A stretch of 64,000 nt of DNA from Rhyzopertha dominica (lineage: Eukaryota; Arthropoda; Insecta; Coleoptera; Bostrichidae). Under the pieces are notes generated by a model. The model ran no database searches and had not been told where the DNA came from. It was given only the letters and a program-made list of their open reading frames with translations. The stretch is taken from NCBI GenBank assembly GCA_025024175.1, contig QCXZ01000138.1, positions 3,286,002 through 3,350,001 on the forward strand, read 5' to 3'. The number at the start of each line of letters is the position of its first letter. Positions within the stretch are counted from its first letter, which is position 1. The position numbers were made by a program, and so were the translations under genes. Below, piece by piece: positions 9,331 through 22,290 of the stretch.

Positions 9331-10179
9331 AATAATTACAATATGTAGAAATTCTGAAATTACTTTTTCTGACAGTGTTTATTGTTTATTAGGTTACTAT
9401 AGTTATGACAGACAACGTCACCGCACCTAAAATGTCTTGATTCAGTAGTTTAAATTAAATAAAATATAAATATAAATTAAATTGTTATACATACAATTAT
9501 TTCATTTTATTGCGGTTTTCGAAAAATTATTGTTTGTATCTCGAATGGGAAATGCTTTTGCGTTTTCGAATGGATATTTCTTCTTTTCTTCCATTCTTGA
9601 ACGCAAAGGTATCATTTCGCGTTTTATATACAAAAATAACTATAAGATTATAACTACTACACTGTATTCGATATATGCCTGCTTTGTCTTTTTGATCTAC
9701 TTTATCTTTCGGATTTCCTAAAAGATTTTTGATAGTATTATTGGCAGTAAAAGTCAGTTTTAAACGAAAAGGTTTTAGGATACGTTCTGTTTTTATCCTT
9801 TAGTAAGCTTAAATTCAAAGGGAATTTTGATAAATGTAGTTGGTAAAGAAAAAGTGGTTGCATCTACAATGTGCTTTTTGGCTTCTGTTTCAAATGAAAT
9901 GGCTTCAATTCCTTTATGGTTTAGAGACTACTGTGCAGTTGAGCCAAAGTGCGTAAACATCCTTGGATCTTCAGTTATTCAACTATCAAACCGAAATTCT
10001 CGAAGTTGAATTAATATAGCACCCAATTCAAGTTCGATGCGCAATGAGCAATGACATAGTCATTCCCTTTCTATCTACACAGGAGCCACAAGACATTATT
10101 GCAGCTTTAAACATGCACATACACAAGTAGTTGTGAGAGGTAGGTGTGAACTTTGAAACAATATTACAACGTGTAATTG
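9331..10179. other. Gene-free stretch
   Basis: Two short open frames (9482-9721 and 9827-10009) have no recognisable motif and are treated as chance. Nothing else seen. Confidence 0.3.
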
Positions 10180-10720
10180 CCAACAGTATAGACCACAAGT
10201 CCTCGCCGAGTTCTCACCCCCAACTAAGGAAGTAAAGGTTGGTGAAACGGGGTGGGGGCGGGAGGCCCAACTTTATAGCGCCGCCATGTATCTTAAGATA
10301 AGGGCTTCCGATGGCAGATAACCAAGCGTAACTTCCTACTTGTTACGTGCGTATCCCGCATGATTTAATGATTTGATAATGGGCCTGGAAGTAATTCCAG
10401 CAAATCCGTCCACGCCGAGGTGGATGCCATTCGGTGCAATAAACCATCGCCTTGATTTATGCCGGGATAGCGCACACAGAACACACCACATACGGATCTC
10501 TATAATTAGCGATGCACCGATATGGCGGACTTGTTGAGTGCATGCTAGATTTTTAGGCATCTGGCACTTCCGGTGGCGGCTACAAACTGGTTGCTAATTA
10601 ACGAACGTTACAGGATTTCAAATCATTAACTTAGACCGCAAATACTGCCTCATTACAGCTAGTCTATGTTTAATTAGCGCCCAGTGGAATCACATATTTT
10701 TAATGTCTACGAGTAGACGT
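10180..10720. other. GC-richer non-coding island
   Basis: C+G and CpG content are visibly higher than in the neighbourhood, for example a GGGGTGGGGGCGGGAGG block near 10250. No protein motif in six frames. Such islands recur through the window and may be conserved regulatory DNA. That is inference; a cross-species alignment would decide. Confidence 0.3.
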
Positions 10721-10829
10721 ATGCGGAGGTCACTAAAAAGAAATTCCACCTGGCCCTGAAAGAAACAACTGTCACTTAACGACAAAATTTATGTCATTTA
10801 GGGAAAATGTGTAATCTGAAATTGAAGTT

Positions 10830-11330
10830 TAGCATCATAAAGTCTCTCACAAAAGAGGGGAATTAGTCGAAAATTATTCGAGAAGAAATGGTTTGTCGCT
10901 ACGGAATTGATGGTCGAAACCATCGAGGATGACCCCAAAAGTAGAAGACCAAAAACAACTAAAGACGAATGGGCGAAAAAGTCTTCTGATGGTGGAGACA
11001 ATGTTGACACCTGAAGAAAAGTTGCGTAGGCTGCTTTTAAAGTCATTTGACTTTCTCTGAGTAAGGATTCTAAATTTTTTTTTTACAAAGGGGTGAAGAC
11101 TGATGAGACATGTATGATGTATCAATGGGATCTCGGAACTCTACACCTCCAACCAAGTGCTGCAAGACTGATGGCAACGATTTTTTGGGATATAATAGGC
11201 ATCTCATCGAACATATGTATGCTAAATGGAGCTACGATGAACGCGCAAGCCTGTGACACCAGTTTAAAAAATTATCTAAAAAATGATAAAAAAGCGAAAC
11301 AGGATTTCCTTTTGATCCTGATGATAGCCT
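10830..11330 (+). pseudogene. Mariner-family transposase relic
   Basis: The plus strand shows two blocks of a DD34D mariner-type transposase. The first (about 10905-10970) reads IEDDPKSRRPKTTKDEW, the linker after the DNA-binding helices, normally EDDPRSGRP. The second (about 11095-11300) reads KTDETCMMYQWDL, corresponding to the region of the first catalytic aspartate (TGDETW). It continues as MATIFWDIIGI, ICMLNGATMNAQ and SLKNYLKN. The two blocks lie in different frames, with loss of intervening sequence. The catalytic C-terminus with the second and third acids is missing. Terminal inverted repeats were not found. Confidence 0.65.
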
Positions 11331-12159
11331 GAAAACAAGTTGTAGTAAAAATTTACAAGAGATTGTGAGACGNAGNACTCATACAGACAANATGAAATCA
11401 CGACTACAAGAAAACGAGTTCAGACTGCTTCTGAACTCGTTGTGACGAAGCACACACGTCCACATATTTACTATTACTAAGTAAATACTTTATCATGCAA
11501 CAGGAAGAAAGAAATATATCAAAAATGTTTGAACGACATTGAGAAGGTGGTATCAAAAAGCACGAAGAGAACAGAAAAGTAAGAATATGTATACAAATAC
11601 ACAACCATTTAAGAACGAACAATTTGGAGCTCTGGACTGAGGGAAGAAAGAGCTTTCGAGTTCAGCACTCTAGTTGTGATCAGGAATAACACAGTACAGG
11701 CATAAGGTATACGGTCAAAATGTTATCTATTCTCTATTCAGCAATACCCGTAATGCATCTGAAATTCGTCGTGTCAATATTTGTCGGTTTCGTCTTAAAA
11801 ACTTTACTTATTAGATACCTTCAAAATAAATAATCCAAAGCAGAAGACCTGGATGATTTTTAAAGGATCACCTACTCCTATTCTATCAAAATATACCTAT
11901 ATCAAAATATATTTTTATAAGTTTTTTATGCAACGGTATAACCTTATTCACATGTACAAACGCGGAATATTTTTCTGTTTCGATTTTTTTAATATACTGA
12001 TAATCTCATCCTCGACGTTTTTACCAATTTCCTATTTTGACTTGACGTTTTTACGCTGCTGTAACCATGTAGCAGAAAAATAATGAAAAGAACTCAAAAC
12101 ACTTTAGCTTTGCTGTTCTGTAATTTTTTTGTGGTTCATTCGAATTTTGTGCTTTTAAA
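11331..12159. other. Gene-free stretch with a perfect hairpin
   Basis: Contains AACGAGTTCAG at 11413-11423 and its exact complement at 11431-11441, separated by seven bases. No coding feature recognised, and several ambiguous bases occur near 11373-11392. Confidence 0.45.
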
Positions 12160-12545
12160 TCAACGACAGGAAATGATTTTTAAGAAATGNATTGGACATT
12201 GTAGGTTATCGTCCAGAATTGACGCGCAAAAATATCCAGTGAAGAGACGCCCAGATTTTCGAGCACTTCAAAGAATAGAATTACAGATTGAAATAAGTGA
12301 AAGAGTTGCTTGTACAATGCCATATACAACTCCTGCAAGAACTGAACGAAGAAAACTATGTCATAAGAATGCAATTTTGTGAGTGAGCTATAAATGCAAT
12401 TAGAGAAAATCCTTACTTCTTCAGTGACGTTCCGTTGAGTAATGAAGCCACATTCCATAAAAAACGCTTGTGTAAAAGACACAATCTACATTACTATTCT
12501 CCAGAAAATTCCACTTTTATTGGAATTGTTAAGAGTAAAAAAATA
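12160..12545 (+). pseudogene. Tc3-like transposase relic (first catalytic region)
   Basis: The frame around 12310-12540 reads QLLQELNEENYVIRMQF, then a stop where a tryptophan is usual. It continues AIRENPYFFSDVPLSNEATFH and RHNLHYYSPENS. This is the signature of the insect transposases related to Tc3: the QELxxxDYxxRxxFCxW helix, the FSDEATFHxxGxVNRHN block with the first catalytic acid, and the WxxENP block. Here S/DEATF has become SNEATF, so the catalytic aspartate is replaced by N. Upstream (12160-12300) a plausible but degraded helix-turn-helix region (LQRIELQIEISE) lies in another frame. The C-terminal half is absent. Confidence 0.65.
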
Positions 12546-14362
12546 TAAGTGATTTGGCACTAACTTTACAATTAACAATCAAACTTTTTGCCTAAATTGT
12601 TCGAAGCTATTCAACAAAAAAAATCACGGTGCAAAATGATGATGGTACGCCACCACATTACTCTCGAAAGATACGAAATATTTTAATAATAATTTTCTGT
12701 GGCATTATTTATTAATTAATTTAGAATTATCAATAAAGAACTGAATTTGTAGACACCCTTTTTTCTGTATCAGCATATGTTTCTACTTTCTAGTTTACAA
12801 AACCAAATATGAAAAAATAATAATTAAATTATTATTAAAATTATTAAAATTTGGGCGTTTAAAAAATCTTCATTTGTTAAGGAAAACTGATAAACGTTAC
12901 CCCTATTTAATAATTACTATTACATATATTTTTCGCCTCTCTTCATCCTTCCGTCGTTTAGTATCAATCACTTTTATTGAACTCGAGTAACAAATTACTG
13001 TCAATGCCTGACATAATGCGTTCATAATATATGCTTACACCTTTGATTCAACATGTGAGGTGTTTTGCTCACACCAACCGCGTACGTCCCCGCGCCGTGG
13101 TTGCGGTTTTGTGTTAATTTATTTACATACATTATCGCAGCATTTGGTGCCTGTAGGTGGGCAGATCACGTAAAGCGCGTGCACATTGTGCCAAAATTTT
13201 GATTTGCACAGATACATCAGGGCCTAACCGAGCATAACCGTGCATGTGGCTTAAAATAAGCGGTGACTTAAATTACTTCGTAATTATTGTATTCTTATTT
13301 GCCCAGTTCGAAAGAAATCATGCAAATGCATATTAGGAAAAATCTGAAAACCTGGCTAAAATATGAAAATATAAAAAGGGGTTGGTACTTGCATCCGGTT
13401 ACACCGGAGGTAGGTATTAGGTAAGTAAAGGTTTTCGACATATTTTTTTCCCCTCTTGTGTTGGAAAAGACCTACTTTAATAGATTATTTACAATATTTT
13501 ACAACTATGAATACAGGGTCATCAAAAAAACAAGAACTATGGATCTGTCAAGGTAACAATGCAAAAAATAAGCCTCTTGTTAATGATGAGATATTGAGAT
13601 TATTTTGCCGCATATCCAAAAATGTTCGTAAGCCAAGCTGCGTTAGGGTCAGAATTATAGATATCAACTGTTTAAAGAATATTACGCGCACCTAGATTTC
13701 ATCCATACACACATTCCACAGCCCAACACCTTAAAGAAACTGATTTTCTGCGAATTTATCTTAACTTGGACACAAGGAAACAATACGATTTAGACAGACA
13801 AAGCTATATTTACAAAAAATTGTGCTTTTAATCGACACAATTTCCCTTATTATAGTTGCTCGAATTTACATGTAATTAAAAAGAAAAATTTTCATGAATC
13901 CTTGCATTTTAATGTTTATTGTGCAATAAGACATTATAGCGTTGTAGCAGTATATTTTTATAAAGAGAATTTAAATGACAGACAAAACGTTTTTAAATCA
14001 TCCTAGATATAAAATGTGTTTATATACTTTGTAGATGAAGGCCTTTTCAACTTTTAATTAATTTTGAAACGGGCTATTTAGAATTTTTCTGTTCACAGGA
14101 ACTTGCTTTACCAACATGATGGCGAACCTTCATATGGTGGCTACTTCATCAATATTCTTCTTCGAAATAATTTTGGTTCTTTCCTTTTCCCACTCAGCTA
14201 CCCGGATGTTTCAGTGCTCGCTTTGTTTTATTTAGGGTACAATTAAAGATCTAGTGTATAACACTCTCATTTAAGCCCATAGTCTATGATCTAGTGCTAC
14301 TCAGGTGCCAAAAATTGTCAAGGCTGACAGTTTGGACATATACTGAAAAAATGTTGTTTTCT
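12546..14362. other. Gene-free stretch with a GC-richer block
   Basis: Mostly AT-rich. A block at about 12950-13260 is richer in C+G and holds closely spaced T-box-like half-sites (ACACCT, AGGTGT, TCACACC) within 13035-13080. A small hairpin, CCGGTTACACCGG, lies near 13397. No protein motif was recognised; the open frame at 13456-13695 is unassigned. Confidence 0.3.
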
Positions 14363-15105
14363 TACAATGGATGATAATAATAATAATAATAATAATAAAT
14401 AATATAAAGCCGTTCTCCGTAAATTCATATACAGTACTGAAGGATAATTCTAGAACATAATATATTGATAACTTATGTATTAGGACGAAGAGTAAAAATT
14501 CAACTGAAAAAATAAACATCGTATAAGGCAGTATGGTGATTAGGAGGAGCACATGACCACCAAACCGGGTATTGAAAACTATAACGTACAGCATGCAATT
14601 CACCTCTGTACGCCATGATCAATCAACACGCAGATATTAGCTTGTGTGAAATATTTTCTATATCCGCAAATAAATGTTAAACAAGATTTCTGTGGACAGT
14701 CAATACGACTCGCGTTCGCTTTGGTTAAGCATGGACCATAAAAGACATCACAATAGCTTATATGACACAAGACCGTTGGGTCCGTCAGTGTTATATTTAG
14801 TCTAGATGGCAAGACGTATGGGAAAACAATTTTTTAAGTTAATATCTGCAGCATACATCTTTTTTGTTACATGACCAGTACAACCTTGATACAACCTTGA
14901 TTTCCAAAAGTTTTTCTGCCAGTTTATTATCATCTGACGGTGGGAAGAAACTTGCAGTAACAAAATAGGACCTAGTACAGAGCCTTGAGACACTCCAGAC
15001 GATATAATCCCCTTTGCAGAAGCATCCACATTCGTTACAGTACAGTATTCGATTTAGAAGATAGCTTTTAATGAACTGTATTGAAGGTTGGGAAAAACCA
15101 ACATA
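14363..15105 (-). pseudogene. Non-LTR reverse transcriptase relic with ATT tail
   Basis: The minus strand starts near 15100 with a segment equivalent to IKSYLLNR, then reads TNVDASAKGIISSGVSQGS and VLGPILL (RT motif 4). A deletion removes the YADD box. The thumb follows in shifted frames: KKMYAADINLKNCFP, LPSRLNITLTDPTVL and ISYCDVFYGPCL, then QKSCLTFICGYRK. The copy ends in an (ATT)n tract, seen on the plus strand as (AAT)n at 14366-14402. Several frameshifts and loss of the catalytic aspartates make it dead. Tail and motif style resemble the intact element at 5.2-7.1 kb, but it is more diverged. Confidence 0.7.
14366..14402 (-). repeat. (ATT)n microsatellite, tail of minus-strand RT relic
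   Basis: About eleven AAT units on the plus strand immediately at the 3' end of the antisense reverse-transcriptase relic. Confidence 0.8.
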
Positions 15106-17233
15106 CCCTGTATTGAAATCTTATCTTTAATGTTAATGTTTTTCTTTCTAAATTAAATGTGCACTGTTATTTTGAGTTACATCTACTTGAAATAACTTTA
15201 TTACGTTCTCCATAAATAATAAGTAAGTATAAATAATCTTCATTTGTATAACTTACGTGCTCGGCATGATTATAAACGATTTTTGCATGGCAAGTGGAAG
15301 CTTTATATATTCACCGCCATCATAGCCAACTAATAAGAGAAGCAAGATCGTCATATAACGATATTAAATTGGCAATACTTCGAAAACCACAAACTCTGGG
15401 AATAGACAATCTTACACAAATTTACGCTTGTTTTTAATTGTAAATAAGATAAAACTATAAAATTTAGTGGTTTCCGTTTGAAAAAAATGTTTTTGGTACA
15501 TTTTTCAACACTACTATCAATCATGTTTTTTAACATTATAAAAAACCTATTAAAGTGGGCTTTTTAAACAGGGAATTCCACGCAACTCTTCCTTACAGGA
15601 GAAATTAATAGTTATGTCAAGGCCTACAAATCACTTTTGTCATAAAAATGTAAATATGTCCAAAATCTTAGACTTATATAACACCTGGTATATGCAATAT
15701 GCCTAGAATTATGCGTAGAATCGAAAAATATAATAATATATAGAGTGTTCCGTTTAAAATAACAAGTAGATACCTAATTCCGGTATAACCACCATCTCCG
15801 TGTGGGGGTCACATCGACTTTAGTGCTCGGCGAAATTTTCAGATTTTTCCTACTTCCAGATTTGCATATGAGGATTGAGGCGGTTCCCGCTGGAATGCAC
15901 TGTATAGTATGAAACAAAATTAAGTTTTAAATAAAACAAAGTAACTCCTATCAAAAAACTTACAAAAGACGCTATATAAAGTTGTGACTATTCATGCTTT
16001 TCACGAACTCACCGAATTCCGCCTTTGGATCTCCAGGTCGGAATAAAACGGTCCGCATTACGATTAAACGGCCTAATCCACAACACAATGAAATCGGGCC
16101 CCCAAGTTTTAAATAACCAAACTTTTTATGCGAAACACTCGAGGAAGCAAAGTGGCCCGTTCCATAAGTTTCTATTGAGAAAGATCGAGAAAGTGCACCA
16201 TTAATAATGCGTGCCATGGAGCGATAAAGGGAAATTGAAATTCTAAATTTCTAAAGAGTTAATAGAGTCTTGGATTTCTTTTGAAGACCAGATCCCGGTT
16301 ACAAAGTTTTTCCATCATATTTCAAACAGTTGCTTTAATTCGATTTCATTCTTTCGGGTTTTCCCATATGCGAAGTCCCTCAACCGGAAAAACACTTCTA
16401 CCCACTTGAATCTCGGTCGTGTCGGCGTGAGACTATACCTTTGCATGTTAAAGACAGGCTGCGTAGGTGGAGCACTTGGGAAAACAGAAACCCATCAGTA
16501 TCAACGTTGTAATATAATAGACAGCAGGTATTAAAGTTAATCGAAGCGTACGTATCGAACTTCTTGGGGTGGGCTGTTCGAAGACGCATTTTATAATTAT
16601 TACTTTTTGCGATTGCCTACATCGTATTAAAAACAGAATTACATAATTCGCTAGCCGCATCGTGATTAATAATGAATAATAACGAAAAATAACAGAAGTA
16701 CAACACGCGTATCAGAGTTTTCTGAAAACGCCGGCCTTATTGGAAAAGAAAAAAGCTATAGTTATCGCGGGACTGTCAGATAACGTGAGATTCGCAGCAT
16801 CATTTAACTGTTAGTTGCATAATATGTTCCTTAATTGCACAGAACACAGTTACTTACTTTAACAAAATAATATGATTTTGTCAAAGAATATGATGAAAAT
16901 GAGTATGTATAGATATTTCATACAAAAGACCAAACCACTTAAAGTATATTACAAGAATTATAACAATAAATTTGTTCTTTAAAGAAGGTACATCCCTAAC
17001 GTGATTCACTAGAGGTAAAGAGAGGTTAAGGATAATTTTTATTATAATTCGACAGTTGTATATTGTTGCCTTTGAGAATAATTGTTCATTTATTAAAAAC
17101 AAATACCATTTATAAATGAAGACGCATTAGACACCTTATTAGTTTATTTTCTAAATTTTATGAACGCCTCGAGAGTATATGCTACTAGATATACATCGAC
17201 ATCCGACGATACCACAGCTGAACCACATATTAG
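15106..17233. other. Gene-free stretch
   Basis: No coding feature. At 15743-15757 GTGTTCCGTTTAAAA matches, in inverse orientation, the end TTTAAACGGAACAC at about 58062-58075 and may be a transposon terminus. The part at 15980-16600 is somewhat richer in C+G. Open frames there (15972-16217, 16398-16660) carry no recognised motif. Confidence 0.3.
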
Positions 17234-17235
17234 TA

Positions 17236-17593
17236 CAGGGTTTCTATAAATGATTCATGCATCCAGGGCGCTTATGGAAATTAACGATTAAATGAACTTG
17301 CCGCCTCTCAGGAAAGTGACGTGTATTTGTCATCTGCCGATTTTTGAATTATTTGATATATTTTAATATAATAAAACGCCTGGGTAATGTGTATTTTCAA
17401 CATATTCTGTAGTGTTTTGTCAGATAATTAACTATAAGGTTGCAGAAACCTCACATTCCGGAGCATTGGACTGACATTGATCTGCCACCTTCAACTACTA
17501 TCGCCGTGCATATTGTAGCTTGGCAGCAGTTACAAAAAGGCGGCACAAAGAATTCAGAAATCAACGCCGCCTGAATCATTTATAGAAAGCCTG
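17236..17593 (-). mobile_element. 358-bp MITE with TA target duplication, copy 2
   Basis: Same family as 7921-8269 but inserted in the opposite orientation. The left end is CAGGGTTTCTATAAATGATT; the right end is its imperfect complement ending GAAAGCCTG. TA flanks both sides (17234-17235, 17594-17595). Interior blocks such as the GGCGGC-rich subterminal sequence and the GCTTGGCAGCAGTTACAAA segment match in reverse complement. Confidence 0.85.
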
Positions 17594-17624
17594 TATAAAA
17601 ATTGTAAGGAAATACTACGACATC

Positions 17625-18150
17625 TCCTTTCAAATACACTGTTTCTGATGTTCACCGGGGTAGCATTCTCGGACCTGTTCTCTTTGCACTATGCGTCCTC
17701 ATTTTATCCATACACGTTCTATGCATTTATGCGCAGATGATATACAGGTTTATTATACTTTTAGTAGAACGAACATTTTGTTGGCCATTAACATAGTTAC
17801 TGCATTCATAACTAGCACCTTTAATTAATCTATGAATAATTATCAGATTGAATGGGAGGAGATCGAGCTAAAAATCATTTTTAACTAGTCCTGTCGTTCA
17901 ATCTGCACATTCAATGAAATTGAATCACTTGCACAATTTTAAATGTTTTTAGATAAAAGTTCTAAATTAAGATTGATAAAGACCATGATTTACCCTCTCA
18001 CTGACTACTGTTGCGGCGTATATTACTTTTTTTTTAATCAAGCTGATAAAGTCGTCTTCAGTAAATACAGGATGCTTGTGTGAGATGTGTCTACAAAATC
18101 CCTTTCAGGGATCATATGTTCATTTATATAGGCATTTAAGGTCGAGTCTG
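17625..18150 (+). pseudogene. Non-LTR reverse transcriptase relic
   Basis: Beginning about 30 bp after the MITE, the plus strand reads RGSILGPVLFA (RT motif 4, with the preceding PQ lost), then in another frame LCADDIQVYYTF (catalytic YADD box, Y changed to C). Downstream, LRLIKTMIYPLTDYCCGVYYF and NQADK then CVRCVYKIPFRDHM match the thumb of jockey-type elements. Frameshifts separate the blocks and the N-terminal RT half is missing. The order and spacing are right for a single decayed element. Confidence 0.7.
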
Positions 18151-21100
18151 TAGGTTCTAGATTCTAGGTTCTAGTGTGTATTGTAGGCCAGAGGAGGAAG
18201 ACAGTGAAAACTATCCGTTTTCCCTTTGTCTGTGTGAGTAAAAAAATGAACCAATATCGTATTGTACTAAACATCAAGCTTTAGAGGAAGATGGTTGTGA
18301 TACGAGGAAACCATAATATGTTACCTTATGAAGGGACCAATACCAAAAAAGTGAATTCCTGGTAATAAATTAAGACTTCTCGTTCTACTACGTCTGTTGA
18401 GCCTAACCCAGCCTTTTACAAAGATTCACTGAAAATAGGGAGGTTCTTTGCCGCACCATGTATTACGTAGTAAAAGTGCAAGTTAGAATGAACCATTATT
18501 GAATAATTTAGATGCTTAATTATGTGTGGTCTGTACGTGAAATCGATTACAAAAGAATCGTTTTAAATACATTGTAGGAAGGACTGCCTGACTTTTTGGA
18601 ATAACTTCAAAAAGCTCAAATTAAATATTCTTTTCAACAAGGTCGAAAAACTGCATGAGGTATTAACAAACGTCCGTTTTCAGCATTTCTAATAGCTATT
18701 ACTTGGGGTAAGGCGAAACCGAAACCTTAGCAACCTTAGGGTAGCAAGACAACCATGTAGTTTTCATTAGAAATGCAAATCAAAGTGCACCATTATTGAA
18801 AAAACTATAGTTAGTTATGTGTAGAGTGCATATTGCTTTGCCAATGATTTCTAACTTTTGCAAAAAAAGTACAAAATCTGTTGGAAAGTTGCTGTTTTGT
18901 TATGTGTGGAACAATTAAATGTAAAATGCAAATAAATGTAAAACTACGATATCCAACAGTTCATAACCCAACTTGTTAAGTGCATGATATAGAGTTAAAC
19001 GTTTTATAATCCAAAATATTCATAACATCGGAATTGACAAAGAAACTGACGCAGTGGAATGATTAGGTATGTAAATAAATGAATAGTAAATACCTTTAAA
19101 TGTTCACTGCGTTGTCATTGTGAAGCACACACAATATTGAGCCATTTATACAAAAATATAGCCTACCAGATAAAAATCATCTTTTAATGTGCAGAAGTAA
19201 AAACAAATTTTGCAGTGGAACATAAATTAATTGTCCATTACAGCATAACAGTAGCGATCTCATTAGCATTAATTCTCCCTAGTGGTTATTTAAAAACAGG
19301 CACTGATTCCGTAGGAAATTCCACATTGAAATGGATCACACTGATGAACTTTTAAATATTATTTTATGAAAATATCTACCTACTTCGTGCTTACTGTTAT
19401 TTTTGTAACTGAAGCGTGTAACATTTGCATTCGATTAACGTCGAACAGTAGTAATACATAAGAAGTACCACACTTAGAAGAAAGAAACATGAAATTATTA
19501 ATAATATCATATTCGCGAATAAAATAATTAGATCGTTTTACATTGTGTGAATAAATCATGGTATAACTCGCAATCACGAATTCTGTAAACATTAATTTTC
19601 CATATTATTTCGAAACCACCTGGATCAACAGCGAGAAACAACCGCTGATTATTTCGCAAATTACGCACAATGACAAAGGGATTCTCATGGCCGAACTAAA
19701 TCGGAATTAATTAGTAGGAAATAACGAATCGAATAGCAACGCAGTGATTTGGTTTGTGTTTTTGTTCCGATTTTAGCTTTGAATTACTTCGTGTATGGGT
19801 ATAATGCTGCAGCCATAAACAATGTTGTAAATTATGGGATATTATTACTTCCACATCCAACAGATGGAAATGTACCGGCGACAAAAAATATTTTTATTTG
19901 CTCAAGCGCTTTAAAATGGTCAAAATGTAAAAAAGGCAAAAAAAAAATCTTGTCTGTGTGTTTGTGGTTTTGTGTGTGGACGCGATAACTTTCGAAAGAC
20001 TTAGTGGCGATTGCACAAACGCGGATCAATTTGATCGCGGTACTAACCTCGGATCAAACCATGGCAACACCAATGAGAACGCTTCAAATTCGTGGAAAAT
20101 ACCACAGTTATGAAATAAGATTTCTCACAGTGTTAAAAAAAATTAAGTTTCGAAATATTTCAAAAAAACGTATTTTGGAAATACGATTTTTTTTTAATTT
20201 TAGTATTATACACAAAATCAAACTGCTGATCGGAAAGCACTGTTGCAATTTTTTTATTAAGTTAATAGTTTTTGAGTTATTCGGATAAAAAACGATTTTA
20301 AAAATTTATGCATTTTTGCTAATAGGTATCACGAGAACTATTTGTCTTAGGAAACATGTGTAGGGTGAAAAAATGCTCAAAGCCTGATTACTGATCGTAT
20401 AGTATAAAAAATAAAAGCACAAATGTAATTTTGGCAATTGAATGTGGTGATGTGGAAGTATTGATACAATTTGCAGTAGTTTTTTAGTTCGGTTTACGGT
20501 GAGCAATATGAAAATTCTATTACGTAATCATCAACAATTTTGCCAGACCAGAGATTTTAAGTGGATCTATGCATGCGCTGGACATAATTATTCACTGTTT
20601 ATTTATACGTACAAGAAATTAGCTATATACAACTTACCCATTCAGGGTACGATCAAGGCGACCTTGTGATGATTGACTCACCTGCAACAAAGTAAACATA
20701 GTTATTCACAAATCAATATGACCGCAGAAATAGTCTGTTCTACCATCCATCGCCACACAAGCGTAAATTATAGCTTATTGGTATATTACACTGTCATATA
20801 TCGTGCTCTTGAATAAAGAACGTAATAACAGTGCGCTTTCGTCCAGAGTACGAATCGATTGACGGTTAACTTGAACACTAATCTCTGGTAATAAACGGAA
20901 TACATATCCAGCTTTCGGCGAGTGCCTTTCGACGTCCTTCAATAATGACACCGACTTGATGGTCTTGTATTTGAAGACTATCTATTTTCGGTAAAAAAAA
21001 ATTGTACATTGACCATTCAGTAAGCTTGTGTCGTAACACAATCCATCAGAAGGGCCAAGTATATAGAAATTTGCTTGTTACTTCAACAGGCAAGACAAAT

Positions 21101-21949
21101 TTGATTAAATACTAAAATTTGTTTTTACATCGGTAACACACAAAATTAAAACGGGAAGAGTACATATATTGTAAAGTAAAAGGCATTTTTTGCATTCATT
21201 GAAGATGGTTTTACTTAATATTTATATATTTTCACATAAACCCTCTGACTTATTGCCCTTACCATCTCTTATTGGACACCAATGTTACTATTATCGCATT
21301 AACAGTTAAAATATAAAACTTATTGGCATCTCTAAATCTCCTATTATATAACATCAGGACCCCTCTCAAAACATACACACGTTTTTCCTTATAAATAAAA
21401 GCATCAATGCAATACAAAAACTTATAACTGCAAACAAATAAATTAGATTAGCAATATAAACCAGCAATTATCAAGGTTGTGCAAACCTAGCTCTATTAAA
21501 TTGTGAATTTTGACAATTCTGCTAATATTTTGTGAAATATTATAGATTTTAGTGAAAAACAACCAAATTCTTGGCGAGATTAGCTGCAAGTACAGCTTGA
21601 TTGGTGATTCTATTTTACTTGATGTAGGAGTAAGAAATTCGAACATCACGTTCTAAAGATGTTGAAGACTCAATTTTTCCACACAGCACCTGGTTTTTTA
21701 AACACATTCAAAGGAAAAAAAAATCTGGAGTTAGCATAGCAATCATTAGCTCAACGCTCTGCAAAATGCATTCTTCATCAGTCTTCCTTTATTGCTTAAT
21801 GCATGGAAAACTACCCTACGGAAGTTAAGTCGCAGCAAAAGTGTAAGATAATAAAATTACAATTCTTTGGTGTTTTCGACAGCATCCTGCAGCTTCCACC
21901 TGAATGCTTCAGTAGGATTGAAGCTTTTAATCAAAGCAGATTACATTAT
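18151..21949. other. Gene-free stretch
   Basis: AT-rich with long homopolymer-like runs. A short GGTTCTA/GATTCTA tandem lies at about 18150-18175. No protein or RNA feature was recognised, and the short open frames (for example 19749-19988, 20004-20288) carry no motif. Confidence 0.3.
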
Positions 21950-22290
21950 CATAAGTTCCATAAATGAAAATGATTCTCCACGCCGGATAAATTATATGAT
22001 GGTTTGTCATTTAAAGTTCAGTAACCCAAAAGATTGTCAGAACTCATCATTTGGACAGATGAAGCAAACTTTTTAGATGGTTGATAATTTTAGGTACGAA
22101 GCGAATTTTGACAGCAACCAATATTATAAAACAGTGTCTGGTGAAACCACCACAAACCATCTGATAAAACTTTGTCCATTGGAATTGCCCGGCCATAATA
22201 GCAAATGGATGGTGCAGCAACACACAGTACTGGGACTAACCCTACAAAACTGAAGTCCTTGTTTGAGGATCGTTAATAGGACGTCGAAAA
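21950..22290 (+). pseudogene. Tc3-like transposase relic
   Basis: Reads INENDSPRRINYMMVCHLK then, after a frameshift, LSELIIWTDEANF, corresponding to the helix (ENDxxRRIxYCxWM) and the first catalytic block (IIWTDEATF) of Tc3-like transposases. The aspartate in WTDEA is retained. Downstream, WMVQQH and LKSLFEDR are compatible with the second-acid block and the following RWIGRRGP region, but are weak. Frame changes and several stops make it non-functional. It is the same superfamily as the relic at 12.2-12.5 kb but a different sequence. Confidence 0.55.

Noticed and set aside
18470..18830. Direct repeat around ACCATTATTGAA
   Set aside because: Only short AT-rich words are shared between about 18490 and 18790; it does not extend.
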